Numbered from the stretch's first letter, positions 36,834 through 49,666 are shown. The stretch: 64,000 bases of DNA from Gyromitra esculenta (GCA_038503075.1 JBCAML010000004.1:1571149-1635148), one strand, 5' to 3'. Numbers and translations: made by a program. Notes: a model not told the origin generated them from the letters alone.

Positions 36834-39800
36834 TACTCTACCTTGGGAACTGTATATATATCTCTTTAAATGTATTGGACTACCATCCCAACTTGTATCC
36901 AAAGCCTGGCTGAGTATATATAAAAATCGTATCTTGGGTATCTAGGCCTAGGGGCTAAGGGTTAGTGACTGAATAAATAAATCACAACCGAATTTCTAAT
37001 GGCCTACAGCCACTACAGTTCTTTCCGCTTCCGCAAACTTGTTCATCAACCGGCAAAGCCCTTCTTAATTATCAAATTTTCGGCTAGCTCGTGTAGCCAA
37101 TGGTAGAGGGCCCAGCGTCCCGACCCAAAATCTTCGTGTCTCTTCCACCAACGTGGGTCGAATAGAGCGAACGACGTTACGTTATGCGGGCGCCATTGAG
37201 ACATTATGTCAGCTGGCTTTTTGTGAATACTAATAGTTGTTCCACCATTGCCTTGATTGAGGTTGGAACTTTACTCGTGCTCTACCATAAGCGTCTGAAA
37301 AATGCCTTTTGGTGGCAATGTCTTTTTCCGTCCTATTGTAGCGCTTCACGATTTGGTTGGCCGAAATCGTGCCCTTGTTTTCAAGCTTAAGTACTTGTTG
37401 TAGAACACAAGTACTCTGCGCCTAATTTTTCGTATCCCAACACAATTGTCTGACAAGAGGTAAAGGCTGAAGTCTGATTTCTAGGTTCAAATCGGCGAAG
37501 ATTCTGTGCTGTTGGTGTTTAGATTCGAAATTTCATCGTTCGTGCCTGAATTTCACAGCAGTTTAGTGTTAGATCGCCACGAAATCTAGGCAGGAAAGCG
37601 GACGCCGTCCTTTCCCACTAATTCAATCATATTCACGCAAGAAAACTAAAGGGACTCTTCTTGGATAGACTCGCGCTATGTAGCCTGAATACTGCAGTGG
37701 GGTTATCACTAAGACTTGCGAATTAGTAAATCCAAAAAACTAAAAAATGATAAATCTAAGGGTCGTACCTGCCTACCAAGACAAGAACCCAGAAAAAGGG
37801 TGTAACCTTGCTAGTATGCTACGGAATACGTGCCCGATGCCGTGCTATATAAAGCCACATCATCTGTTTCCAGGCCCTTCTCATGGTGGGTGGGAGTAAG
37901 TATCGTAGCTCCACACATCCCTGAATCAACGATCACAGTGGCGTTACCTAATGCCTGACGGTTGGCTATGTATGAATAAATGGTTTATAACCCCTACTTA
38001 AGGTTGTTGCTAATAGGGGTCTGGGGATATTGAAATAGGCGATATGATAGAGTAAAATATATTCACACTTTGCAGCTTTTTTGGAGATGCATGCCATGGA
38101 AATATTGCTACCAGAACGAAACCTTCCTTAATAACCGACTTCGACTAGTAATGCTTCTGACCAAGTAAACTAGATTAGCAATGCTATGGTTACACATCTC
38201 GCTCTGATACTGTTATCAAGAAGCTACACCTACGTAGAACCTAAACACCAAAAAAACGAATTCCTAAGGATTCGTGGGGAAATGTTAGTAAGTGGTGTTA
38301 GGAAACAAAGAAAAGCAGATTCTGACTAAATTCAGGAGTTAACTTTGGTAACAGCGACTCTGGCGCCTAACGTGGGACCGAACGGGACGAAGGAATACAT
38401 GACGGATGGGCTCGGCTTCCCGATCTTCAATGATACCAAGATCTGAAGAACCCCGGATGCCTTCCCCGGAACTAACGATATATATATTTAAGAGGATGTG
38501 TTTTTATTGACACAGCGCCTCCAATGGCCACCCCCCCTCCGTTCTCCACCCAAGACCAAATGAGAGATGAAGAATCGGGAGATGCACCTTTTTGGATTCT
38601 CTCGCTCACGGAAGCATCCTATATTTTCCTCAAGAAGGCATTTTGGCCCATAACCTTATGAGGATGGAGATGAGGTAAAGCATACCAGAGAAATTTATTA
38701 ATTGGGGTAGATAGGTACATAGTCCGTACAGTGACTCAGTATTTATTCCCTGTGTATTTTGAGTAACGTTAAAACCATGGATAACGTCATAACTTAATCT
38801 ACTCTGGGAGGTGTGACCGCTTTGTATAATCCCAAACCCCGAACAATCAACCCCCATCGATCCAAGTATTATCTTCTCGATCTGAAGCCCTTGTATGTAG
38901 TTTTTTTTCTTCTTTTCCTTTTTTCTTTTTTAAATAACAGGCAATTTCGTAATTTGCGGGGTGCATAGGACTATGAACAAGTTCCTCTCGCAGTTGCGTG
39001 GCTTATTCCGAGTTCCCTTGTCCCTAATATTTAACCTTGCTTTAAAAATCAACGTATGGAATATTAATATGTACCTAGAATTCTCACGTCAATGTATTCC
39101 TCTTTGAAGTATTTACGTTAACAACTAGGGCCTTGTCCAGGGGTCTCCTGGGAGAAATGCCGCGTGAGCACTTGCCTCCAGGTAAATACTAGATCGTGGG
39201 CATCGTTTATTTGCGAAAAAGAAAGTTGTTCCTGAGCGGAATGGCTGGGCCGGAGCATCGAGCGTCATAAATTTAGAGTGGAGCAATTGTCCCAAAAATT
39301 CAATTGGTAAAGAGATTTTCCTGGTTTCGAATTTTAGTCCGTTCCTGAAACGGTTACCTTCTGGGCGGGTAACCTCCTGACCAGCCTTGTCTTTAATCGT
39401 CAGCAAAAAACGTCACTTTTCGATCTCGCAGTAAGCGGTTGAGTCTCAACCGGGGAAGAGGAAGAAAAGGCAGTTCGGATCTCGACGACCGCGGTGAACA
39501 ACTTCAGTAGGTTATCATTTGAAGAGCCAATGGCGGTTTCAAAGACATGGTTTTTGTGGGAAAGGTAAACAAATGTAGGTATTGTTGGGGGTTAAAAATA
39601 ACCGGAATTTGGCGTGGCAACTAATACGTCACGACGCAATTATACAACTACAAATGAAGTTATAAAATTAAGGTAAAAAGTAGAATAAATCTCTAACATA
39701 TATGGATATCTCATGCACCATTCCTGCCTTAGCAAGCACTTAAAGAGGGGTTGAGAAATTATATCACATCATAATGTATCGGTTGCTATATCGAATTCCG

Positions 39801-41984
39801 TTTATTTTTGACACCCGACAATACCTATCCACATCGCTTCAATGACTGTGGTTCGTTCCCCGATCATCGATGGTTGCATGTACCTAGCATCCAACGTGAA
39901 CTTATTATATGGCGTTCCTAAATTTACGCCAAGACTGTAGATTATATACTAATCAGGCAGCAGATGACACTTTTCCACGCTCTCGTGGGTTAAAAGTACA
40001 CGGACATGGTGTGTCGTCTCAAACCACGAATCTTGGCTACCATCTAACTCACTAAACGATGGAAACTAACAAATCATAATTTGACTATGGCACATGGTTT
40101 TTCTAGCCCTCATTACCATTCCCTAACACCTAGTAGACCTCGCCGTGTCAGCGTATGGAGGGGGCCGCAATAGGCCTAGATAGGTTTAGAGAGTCAGTTA
40201 ATGGGGGTCCATGGTGATTTCATAGATCTCCCATTAAGACATCAACTATAAACCTGGATCGTCTCCTTGAGCAGAAACCTCAACCGAATTAGAGAAAAAG
40301 TATAGCCTTATTGAACGGCTACTGTACCCCACTTTATGTATTTATTGAGGAATAGATTGTCAAATTTGAACTTAGGCTGACATATTTGAAAAATTATAAT
40401 ACAGAGTTACGTGTACATGTAGCTCCAAATTACACCCGACATATACACGCAGTTGCTTAATTAATTTGAACTTGTATACTACGTAGCAGAGAATATACGT
40501 ACTTCTATCTAAAGTGGCAAGCAAATAATTAAATAACATGAATTCTAATATTTGATAATTAGGCCGGTGGGGGGAATATTGGTTAATATCAGTAGTCTTG
40601 GGAGATAATTGCTGAACACACTCAAAAAGTGCTAAGGGGTTTAGAGACCGGCTGTAGTGAGTGCACTGGAGTAACTGTGCTGGTTCTTGAAGGGTCTTGT
40701 GGCAGTCGAGTGAGACTTCGTGTACATAATTTAACTGTGCTAGGTTGTTGTCAGCCCCTAAACACCAGGAACATTCGGTATGATAAGTGAGGTACACCTA
40801 TCAGCACGGCTAGAAAAATGGCACTAAAGCCGACTATATGATGTATTTTGTACCTTACGGCGAAACTTTACGTACTGCCAATGAAAAACGAGCCATTCCT
40901 ACCGGAACGGGGCTGGCTGGCTGACCCCCACACCCCGCGTTATAATACCGACTGCTTACGACGGCAACCTGAGTCCAACGGTTTTTATTCAAATTCCTCA
41001 AAAAAACTCCCACCACCCAAGGAAGAACACGGGGTTTCCTCTCGAATTTGTATGTATAAGTAATCTGAGAAAGTAAAGAGGCGCAGATTTTAAGTACAAA
41101 TACCCAAGTACTGGTAGGTGTTTCGTAAATCCTTCCACTGCCCCGCTGCACCTCCTATCCCGTCGCCAAAACGGGGCATGAGGCAGCGCCTAGGCATTAG
41201 TCTGGCTAGGTAGGCCTACGCTTCTGCGCCTGTAGCATGCCGCGAAAAATTAACCGAAACAGCGTCTCAGGATGGAGCTTTCCAATTTTTAAAAGGAATC
41301 TAGATCTCAACATTAAATGCCTATCGGGAGAAGTAGGAGAGCAAGATAGAGAAACAAAGGATGGCGATCACGACCACCAAAGAATAAGGGAAAAAGCAAA
41401 AGGGTTCCCGTACCGCCAAAAGCTTTCAGGATAAAAACCTGCAGGGTCAGCAAAAAAAATGAGAAAGAAGAACCCCTTTCCATCTGCATCTACTTTTTAG
41501 CGTGATATGACACCCATCTCGTTCTTCGGCCGTATGTGACCTCCGGACATCGGGCAAAAAAGAAACTCACTCGAAAGATAAACGGAGAAAATTGGAAAAG
41601 GGTCTAAGAATACTAATTCTCTATCACATTTCGCCGAGGAAAAAAAAAAACACCCCAGTCCAAAAACCTGGACTTAAAAACAGAAACAGAGAGCTCATTA
41701 TAAACATCACCCGATAAATTCCCAAAGTACCCGCAAACGAAATATGGGAAATCAATTTCACCCGTTGATGCCTTTTTTTTTTTTTAAAAAAAAATACCTG
41801 GTCGATATAAAAACATGAGAAAAAAGGGAAAGAATCCAGGTAATGCAAAATTTGGGAATAATAAATAAACGCATGCTGCGTTTCAGCAGCCAAAAATTCT
41901 GAACAGGATTCTGAGTATAAATGCTCTTAACGTTAAGAAGGAAGAAAAGCGAGAGTTTGTTAATAGGGTATTCATACGTACCTT
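36834..41984. other. Long gene-poor spacer
   Basis: No gene is supported. The larger frames (39125-39406 minus, 93 codons; 40372-40797 minus, 141 codons) show no domain. Sequence near 38205-38225 (minus) and 38345-38380 (plus) resembles primer-binding-site regions of LTR retrotransposons but has no neighbouring LTR pair. A near-palindrome lies at 38259-38278 and a TACATGTA octamer at 40414-40421. Confidence 0.4.
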
Positions 41985-44245
41985 TTACTCTTCAGAACTA
42001 ATACTACCTCCAGCCTCACTACTCCCGATACAATCCGGTGGAGTGGTCCACCCATGAATGCAATCGCCCTCACTTTTGAAACAATACATCCTAGCCTCGC
42101 CATCTTCGCTTCCAGTAACCATGTTGGAGTCGCTTAAACCAACACATGTTACCGGTCCTTGATGTCCTGTTATCGTTCGTTGGCATCGACCAGTACGAAC
42201 ATCCCACACTTTGAGCATTCGGTCTTGGGCACCGGAAATGACGCGAAGAGAATCGGCAGCAAGAGCCCACACACCCTCAACATGACCGAAGAGGGTTTTG
42301 GTACATTTACCCGTGGCGACGTCCCAGAATTTCACAGTATTATCGAGAGCTGCAGTGATCATTTTTTCCGGAGGCGGTGCTCGTGGGCGTATTTTCGGCC
42401 TGGGAGATTTCGCATCTCGGTATTCCTGCCATGGATGATGGGAACGCTGGTAGGATGAAGGTATTGGCTTTTGAGCGGTTTCGTCCCTCGGGGATTTGGG
42501 AGACATATATCCCGGCAACTGCATGGGTACAACCTGCTGGACATGTCCAACGTGGCCTTCGAAAACCCTTACACATGCTCTGGTATCTAAGTCCCACATT
42601 CTTACAGTCTGGTCATCCGATGCTGAAAAAATCATCCGCGAGTCGGAATCTATGCGGACCGAATTGACCCAATCTGTATGACCTTTCAATGCATAGCAGC
42701 TTTTATCCGCAAAATTCCAAATCTTGATTGTTGAATCAACTGATCCAGATGCGAGGAGGTTGTCATTGAAATGAAGACAAATTACACCGCCTGTATGGCC
42801 GGGGAGCGTAGATAGACACTCGCCTGTCCGCCAATTCCATATTTTCAGGGTTTTATCGAGCGATCCCGAAATGAGTTTTCTCTCATCAAACATGAGGGCA
42901 CGAACTCCAGAGTCATGTCCAACTAATGTTCTGATTTCTTCCCCTGTTTCGATATTCCATATTTTCACCGTACTATCATAGGAACCTGTCGCTAGGATAG
43001 AATCATCGAACTGTAGGCACATAATTCCATCGGTATGCCCCTTGAAAATCTTTTTTGTGCATCGTCCTCGTCGCCAATTTGATTCGACTTTAAATCTTTC
43101 CGAATAAACATCTTTCCAGGGTCTTGTTGGAGGTACCTCGACTGTGCGTTGGCATGAGCGCTTGGGTGGCGCCACCATTGCCATTTCAACATCTGGTGTA
43201 GTACTTTCATTGTCATTGGGACGTTTGCCATGAATATTGAGGTTGTTCGTTCCAGTGGTGATTTCGGTTGTGAATATACTAGGTTCCTTGGCTCGGCGTT
43301 CCATTTGCCGCTTTGTCATCTGCAATCGCTTTCTTTCTAATAGTGGCAGGCCCCAGCCACACTTATCGCACTTTCGATCAATATGTTGCTCGCACATCTT
43401 GTGCCAGACAACATCATCATCGGCTAGCATCCTCCACCTGTGACTGACTTGCGCGGCTTTGCACAATGATGCTGTATCAAGATAACATAATATCTTGAAT
43501 GAAATTTCTGGGGGAAGAGCACTTAGGAAGTCAATGCGGATTAAGTCTCGAAGAGCGGCGGAGATAAGAGAGAGCTGAGGGAAGCAACACTGGGTCAAGA
43601 TGCCTTGAAGCATAAGGTTTCGATGTGTTGCGGGAGCTGCAGAAAAGAGTGACCATACGTCGGAAATTGCTTGTTGATCTGCAGCTGGAAGTGTTTCCAT
43701 CCCCTTGAAATGTGAATCAGCAACATTGCATGCACTGAGCAGCAAAGGAAGCTTGGCAGACAAACCTTCTGCAGCTGTTCCATGTTCGGTTCGTCAGCCT
43801 GTCTCCGGCATTTGATATCGGGTCTGTGCCTATAGCAGAATTTCGTGTTGCCCTTCTGTTCAATGTCCTGCTGGGTGTCCTGCTGCTCTCGAGGGCCTTG
43901 AGGAGCGTACTGTCCTGGAATATGTTTTGAAAGGAAGGGCGAGACATCTTTTCGGACTAACTCGGCGGTGTCTGCTGGAATGGCAGCAGCATAGAGTTCG
44001 GGCTCGCTCTCGTCCATTCCAACGGCAGAGCTGTTATTGAATACAGAAGTTCTCTTAAGCCTTTTAAGAGGCCTCTCTACGTCGCCGCAAGGCTTCACTA
44101 GGGATAAGATGGATGCTGAAAGCGTGGGGGTGACTGGGAGCGACCGTTTGTGAGATAGGGATGACAGTGGTGTTGGTGGTAGCGGTGGTTGTGGTAGTGG
44201 TAGTTGTAGTGGTGGAAGAGCATGTTGTTGTGGGGCAACAGTCAT
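41985..44245 (-). CDS. MET30: F-box/WD40 protein, sulfur controller (Met30/SconB/Scon-2)
   Basis: The substrate receptor of an SCF ubiquitin ligase that represses sulfur assimilation by acting on the Met4/Cys-3-type activator (known for the family). Two exons on the minus strand: 43766-44245 and 41985-43703, 732 aa, separated by a 62-nt intron. The N-terminus is Pro/Ser-rich. It is followed by [19 protein letters not shown], the conserved block before the F-box, then the F-box at about 219-264 ([17 protein letters not shown]). Next come the Cys-rich [20 protein letters not shown] and WD40 repeats from about 380 to 700. An insertion of about 50 residues (555-605) sits between two repeats. The start at 44245 is the first ATG of the frame; nearby in-frame alternatives would shorten only the low-complexity leader. 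Confidence 0.93.
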
Positions 44246-44964
44246 TATTTGTCGATTGTGGCGTCCAACCAGGAGAATCAGAGCGGGTGTGACAAAAGTC
44301 GGACGTGGGGGGAAGATGGATTTGCTTGTTCGATGGGAGAGGTAGTGATGGGTAAGAAGACAATGTTCGATACCTGATAACTCTTCCGGTGGAATGACGG
44401 TGAAGGGTTTCGGCGATTTTCTTTGTTTTCCCTATTGTCAAATATTTCAACTTTCACGTAACGGCAAAGGGAGAAGAAAGTAATGGATGAGTTTTTAACG
44501 ATGGGATCCTCTCAGCTGTTTGACGAGAAGACCTTAGATGTTGTATGCGTGTGGGTTAGGGTTTTAGCTGGTTACTTTAACGTTCTCATCATTTTCTCAA
44601 CGATGGCACCATCACTCGCAAGCTTTCTTCAGAGACTCAGACGTTACCCGATGCGAGCCAAAACTTGCCACTGTCACGACGGACAACCAATAGCCTTCCC
44701 TCTCCTGCTGTTATCTCTCTTGCGTGACTAGCTTGAGGTTCTGATCATCTTGCATTCTCGCAAACGTCAGCCGTCCTCCACGTTACAGGACAGCTTTTGC
44801 TACTATAGCTACATAGCTTAATTTGCTACTGTAGACGGTTGTTGTTAGTGCCCAAACCTCCCTCACTTGCTAGCACACACGAATCCACCGCATGAAAAAC
44901 CCGCCTGTAAAACAATTAGCCGTCGGGATCCCAACGCGAACAAAGCAGCTAATTTACATCAAGA
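44246..44964. promoter_or_regulatory. Divergent intergenic region MET30-ATG17
   Basis: 719 bp separate the two start codons, so both promoters and leaders must lie here. It contains CT/GA-rich leader-like stretches. I could not assign specific factor sites with confidence. The 82-codon frame at 44483-44731 has no domain. Confidence 0.5.
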
Positions 44965-46800
44965 ATGTCTCCATCTTCACCGCCGAGCCTCCAGCAGCCC
45001 ACCTTCCAAGAACTCGCAGCAGCTGGAGGAGCTGGCTCTTCCACGTCAGTGGATTTGACTACATGGTTCCTTGATGCTAAACGATCCCTCTCGTCTGTAG
45101 GGCTGTGTGCTCGCGCGAATTCCCTAGTTGATTCCGCAAGAGTTGCCTTGCAGGAAGCTACTGTCATTTCCTCGAGATGCATCTTTTTACGGAATGCCTT
45201 GCAAGACCAACTACTTGTTGCAGTTCAAATAAACAGGATGATGCATAGCGCCCGGGAATCTTCCAGGGCAGAGTTTGAGGTTTGTCTGTTCTCTAAACAA
45301 CGTTTCATATTTCTCCGTGTTTTTGGCTTGACCGCCTTGGATATATGAAATCTGTGGTGAGCTCTAGTAGGCGGAGTGGCTTCGTGATTTTTCTCAGGGG
45401 AAACGTCAAGATAGCTTTAAAACGAAGCTGACGTCAGATATGGCATACTCCTAGAGAATGTTGATGGACTTGGATAACGCCGATGACAGGCTCAACAAAA
45501 CCTTGGAGGTTCTCCGGAATTCCATAGTAGACCCTGCTTTCAGTGTGCCTAATACCGGGAGCGAAGATTTAAGCTTGATGACAAAGACTCGGACGTTGCA
45601 CGATTTCGTCGACGATGAGGGAATTGAGAATCTCAAGTCCAAATTGCGACATTCAATCGACCAGGTCCAGGTACTGGCATACCCCTCCTTCAACATTATC
45701 TTGATTTAATAACTATTGTAAACTTTTCTGCGTTGTGGGCTTGTGGATACGTAGTAAATTATTTACTGATACCAAGTTATCTTTCTAGGAGTCACATGAT
45801 ACACTCCTAATGTCTCTCTCCGCGTTTGACAGTGATCTGACGATCCTGAATACATCCCTTTCAAATCTACCAGAATCCGGCACTCAAAATTACCATAGCT
45901 TAAGTGAACCGATACACCCGTGCCTCCAGGTTCTTGAGGAGCACGCCGCCGCTATGGCACAGTTGTTGGAATCACTAACACAGCACTTCGATCGGTGCTC
46001 TGAAGCCCTAAAGCATTCTGAAGCAGCAAGTACTCATAACCAAGAGACCGGAATGATTGATAGCATGCCCCTAGAAGAAAAGGCAGATTTATATGCAGTG
46101 CTTGAGAGAGATGCAAAGGTTGTTGACGATGTTGTCGCCGAGCTGAAAGAAAGGCTCGGTAACATGGAGTCGATATCATCCTATATTGCAAAGCGCGTGG
46201 AGGACCTACATATACTCTCTAATAATGTTCAAGGGGCCTTTTCCCGGTTCGAGGAATTTCAAGGTAACTTAGGAGTCTATGTGGAGAGAACAAGAGAGTT
46301 TGAAAAACAACAGGATGGATATGCAAGAGCGATGGAAGAAAGATTGGATGAACTTTGGCAGCTAGGCGAGTTTTACGAGGGCTTCATGGGGGCGTACGAT
46401 GCTATGGTTATTGAAGTAGGTAGACGTAAGGGAGTTTCCGCGAGGATGGAAGCCATATTGAAAGACGCCATGAAGAAACTACAAGACCTTTACGAGGGTA
46501 AGCATCCTTTTGCCGTTCGCTTATTTGCAATTTTCACAGTTGCAACCTATTAGGTTAAGCTATCCCGTGAACCTCTGGCCTACTAACAGCTTGTGTGCTC
46601 TAGACGATCTGACAGAAAGAGAGACTTTTAAAGGTGAGCAGGGAGATCACTTACCGATGGATATTTGGGCTGGAGTAATGGATCCTCCGGTTCGGTACAC
46701 CATCGTAAAAGATGCTGGGGGAGGTAGCGAACTGCCGGGAATTAATAAAGAGACTATCCAAAGGGCCCTGGAGAGGCAGCAGGTGAAAGAAGGCCTATGA
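44965..46800 (+). CDS. ATG17: Autophagy scaffold protein Atg17
   Basis: The scaffold of the Atg1 kinase complex that organises the pre-autophagosomal structure (known for Atg17). Four exons: 44965-45279, 45455-45670, 45789-46497 and 46604-46800, about 478 aa. Family marks are VDLTTWFLDAKRSLSSVGLC near residue 30, LDNADDRLNKTLEVLR and the HDFVDDEGIE block in exon 2. A long coiled-coil core follows in exon 3 (for example FEEFQGNLGVYVERTREFEK). The C-terminal segment has EGFMGAYDAMVIEVGRR and FKGEQGDHLPMDIWAGV. The donors are gtttgt, gtactg and gtaagc. The last intron is phase 1 and rebuilds Asp-Asp-Leu-Thr. Divergent from MET30. Confidence 0.92.
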
Positions 46801-47515
46801 GATGGTCTTGCGATTCCTATTGTGACTGAACAGTTACGCCCTGGGGTGCTTATGGATGTTTTCCCCCGAGTCTATCGGTTTTTTTATTTTGAGATTGTAC
46901 GTTAGCTGCCGTACATACTGGGGAAATCTACCCTGTGGCCGGAAAGATCTTCTAGATGATGGAGTTCCATGGCTCATATCCTTTTCCGCCACATTATATA
47001 GCATATAAGTTTAGCTTGTAGAAGAGCTGGATAGTGTGCTCCAGTTTATCCAGTATTCGGTGGCTTCTCTATTTGATGTATGGTGCATGTATGCCTAGAC
47101 TGGGATCACACTATTGAGGCGTTTATTCCGAATTTTACAGTGATCCAAATCGCACAAAAAAACATATGAGTCTTGGCATGATAGTATTGAACATCTGCAA
47201 GTTTTTATAGATCATTAGATTGGGGTGTCGTAGTATAGTGGACCAAGGCTAAAACAGGTACCGGAGGTGGAACCAGGAAGGAGGTGGCAACCGAATCCCG
47301 AGCGCCAAGACTCCAAGTGATCGCTGGTGATCGCGGATGAGAGAGGAGCGAGCAAAGAAGAAAGCTTCAAGAAGAGAGCAGTATAAGCCCGAGTACCATG
47401 ATCTAGTGCTATTTAAGGTAGATATATACATAGAGAAACTATATTATTTATCTCCTTGAAGTTCCTGAGCAATTGACACTCTCCTATGACTTTTATACAC
47501 AGTCTTAGTGAATTG
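46801..47515. other. ATG17 3' region and spacer
   Basis: The first few hundred bases are probably ATG17 3' UTR. A GA-rich stretch at 47240-47400 follows, with no supported gene. This is the boundary between the gene-bearing part and the transposon-dense part of the window. Confidence 0.45.
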
Positions 47516-47752
47516 TTAAGTTCCATACTTAACTCCATCATGGTAGGCCTTCATGGTGCGGTGGGTTTTACTGAAGTGCCTAAGTATTATTTTCTCTGTT
47601 ACTGCATCTAGGGACTTAGGCACTGTCTCCAGAAGGGCTTTCCACTTATATCCACAGTTTTTTCTAGCCCACCATTTTGATTTACGCCAGCGGTATTCCA
47701 TCCAGTTCAGCTCACAATGTAATGGGGACCCTCCTAGAAACAAGGACTCTGG
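47516..47752 (-). pseudogene. C-terminal relic of a DDE transposase
   Basis: The minus-strand frame reads HCELNWMEYRWRKSKWWARK, then LETVPKSLDAV and HRTMKAYHDGVKYGT before a stop. This resembles the C-terminal part of a fungal DDE transposase, in which the motif (H)CELNxxE...W carries the last catalytic acid. Everything upstream of this motif is replaced by the LTR fragment that starts at 47753, so the catalytic core is missing. The family assignment is from memory of the motif pattern and has not been searched. Confidence 0.45.
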
Positions 47753-48092
47753 TGTAAGACCGGTACTTCTTACCGCACAGGAAATCTCCAAGAAGCTTTA
47801 GATAACAATCTAGACGCTATAACCTGCCCGGTTGCTATCCGCAACACAATACACAGGCGCAAGTCTTAACTGCTTCTTATGAACCGCTAAAAGATAACCG
47901 TAGGGTTCAAAGTAGGGATCGAGCAAAGTTCAGTGAAGAACTTCCAATAGTAAGGTTTTAATAACTAATGCTGAAGGGTCAAGGCCTTGCTAAGTGAGAT
48001 AAAAGTAATTCACAAGTAAAAGAGTAGATTGCACGGAAGTGATTTTGCTAGAAACAATATAATATTGATAAGGCTTGTTCTTCGTCGCTAAT
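47753..48092 (-). mobile_element. Truncated LTR (family 2), inverted
   Basis: About 340 bp that match, inverted, the end of the two longer LTR copies at 51653-52517 and 55965-56911. The terminal TGTAAGACCGGTACTTC is intact. Homology stops near CTAATGATC. No target duplication can be seen because the other end is lost. Confidence 0.75.
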
Positions 48093-48405
48093 GATCAGGA
48101 AGAAGACCCTTCTCAACGGTAGAACACTGGACTACTTATAGTAGTCAAGCGTTGAATACAAAGGCTATGTAATAACATGAACTAACATGAAGAAATCCCA
48201 TAGACCTTGAAACGCTTTCCTTCGCTCCTACCCCTCTCATTATCATATGGTGTGATTGTCGGAATTAACCGGCGACACAATGTATAAGCGAATAGGGGAA
48301 GTGTCGATCGAGAGAGTCGGCCATTGATGACACAAGGAAACCAAACATCCAATCCGGATTTTATTAATAATCAACCAAGATTAATAATAACCGACATGGT
48401 CGGGG
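48093..48405. other. Unassigned sequence between LTR fragment and element A
   Basis: About 310 bp with no recognised gene or repeat partner in the window. It may be unmatched LTR-retrotransposon sequence or host DNA. Confidence 0.35.
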
Positions 48406-48903
48406 ATTGATTTCACGGATAAGATCGGGTAATGGGTTAGGATGACTGTGGGTAGTTGCGAAGGATTTTCTTGGATATAATGGCTTTGTTGTTCGGTTAT
48501 GTTTCGGTTGTTGTTGGATGGTCATTTGTGTTACGGGAAAGCGGGGTATTTAAGCAGAGGATTTTGGTCGTTTTTGTTCTCTTTCTTTTCTTTCCTTAAG
48601 CAATGTTCTTACTTTACTTCTGTTGTGTCAGTTTAATACTATCCCAATTCTATCTCAGAATCCTCGCAGACGCTGTCGCTGTGAATACCCCTCCACTTAA
48701 CTCGCCTTGAGTTAGACCCCGTAGGACCTGTAGAAACATCGTATACCTTATCGCTTGACCTTCTCGTTTAAGTAGCTCTGCTCACCTTCAGGGATACTGA
48801 AGGGCTTAAACAAGGTCATACCGTGAGAATTGAACACTAGTCCATATGTGTGCATCGTAAGCGAACTCAAGTCGTAACCAACTAAGCTACCAATAGGTAT
48901 AAC
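48391..48903 (-). other. tRNA-like sequence split by element A
   Basis: The minus strand from 48903 reads TAGCTTAGTTGG (A-box-like). About 45 nt later GTGTTCAAT is cut by element A exactly in the T-loop. After A and one ATTGA duplication the sequence continues CCCCGACC at 48405-48391. Stem pairing is poor, so it was probably already a pseudo-tRNA or SINE-like piece. Confidence 0.25.
48411..48828 (+). mobile_element. 410-bp element family, copy A
   Basis: Starts TTTCACGG and ends CCGTGAGA. A perfect 5-bp duplication ATTGA lies at 48406-48410 and 48829-48833. It contains the family marks GCGGGGTATTTAAG and the hairpin CTTCAGGGATACTGAAG. There is no open frame. It is 418 bp long. Confidence 0.85.
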
Positions 48904-49256
48904 ATCTGGAGTGTAGCCGTGCGAATGTATGTGTGTGTATATAGGATAAAGATAAATGCTTCAGCAGAAAGTTGTATCTCTCCAAACATAATATAAATAA
49001 GGTTTTGCTTCCCACATCAGCAAAAAGTTTGACAATCCCTCCAGTGGCACCCAGTGGCACCCAGGAATAATGAATTTTGATTTTCGAAAAACCCGTTATT
49101 TTGTTAAATGCATACCAGCATTATAATACTATTAACAAATTTTTGACAGATTTCATGCATTAATAAGGTCTAATTTTACATATGGAAGTTCAATTAGTCC
49201 ATACGTTCCACAAAAAGGTCAATTTGTTTTTTTTTTTTTTTATTGAAATCATTTGA

Positions 49257-49666
49257 TTTCATGGATGGTTGTTTAGTTGATCGGTTGAGGATATGGGTAT
49301 ATGGTTGTTATGTCGTGTTGTTATTCTTTGTGTTTCTCTGGGTTTCCATTGCAATGAGTCACGTCTTTGCCATCGAAAGGGTTGGAATTCTGGTATATAA
49401 GCGAAGGGATTTTCCCTCTTGTTGTACTTTTCCTTCTTCTTTCCTTAAGCAACGTCTTCTATCGTACACTCTTGTATTTCACAATACAAACCTCGGTTAT
49501 ACCTCATAACCTCACGCTGCCGCCGTCTTCAAGTCCCCTTTACTTGAACCATTCGTAGAGCCTGTGGAACCTCGTGAACACTCTCGTCGCTCAGTTTTCC
49601 ATTCAAGTAGCACTGCTCATCTCGGGCGATACCTGAGAGCTTGATGGAAAACCTCGCCCCTTGAGA
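49257..49666 (+). mobile_element. 410-bp element family, copy B (diverged)
   Basis: Starts TTTCATGG and ends CCTTGAGA, with a perfect TTTGA duplication (49252-49256, 49667-49671). It keeps CTTCCTTAAGCAACGT and the AAGTAGCACTGCTCA block but is clearly more diverged than the other copies, so it is probably the oldest or a different subfamily. It lies in the 3' UTR of the ORF1-only retroposon. Confidence 0.8.

Noticed and set aside
37485..37500. GGTTCAAATC as a tRNA B-box
   Set aside because: No A-box at the right distance and no stem pairing.
19031..39406. Weak similarity between frames at 19031-19333 and 39125-39406 (both contain EFLGQL)
   Set aside because: The shared stretch is too short to show homology without an alignment score; kept only as a note.
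44064..44450. 128-codon minus frame rich in Thr
   Set aside because: It overlaps the MET30 first exon in another frame and reflects its repetitive Pro/Leu codons.
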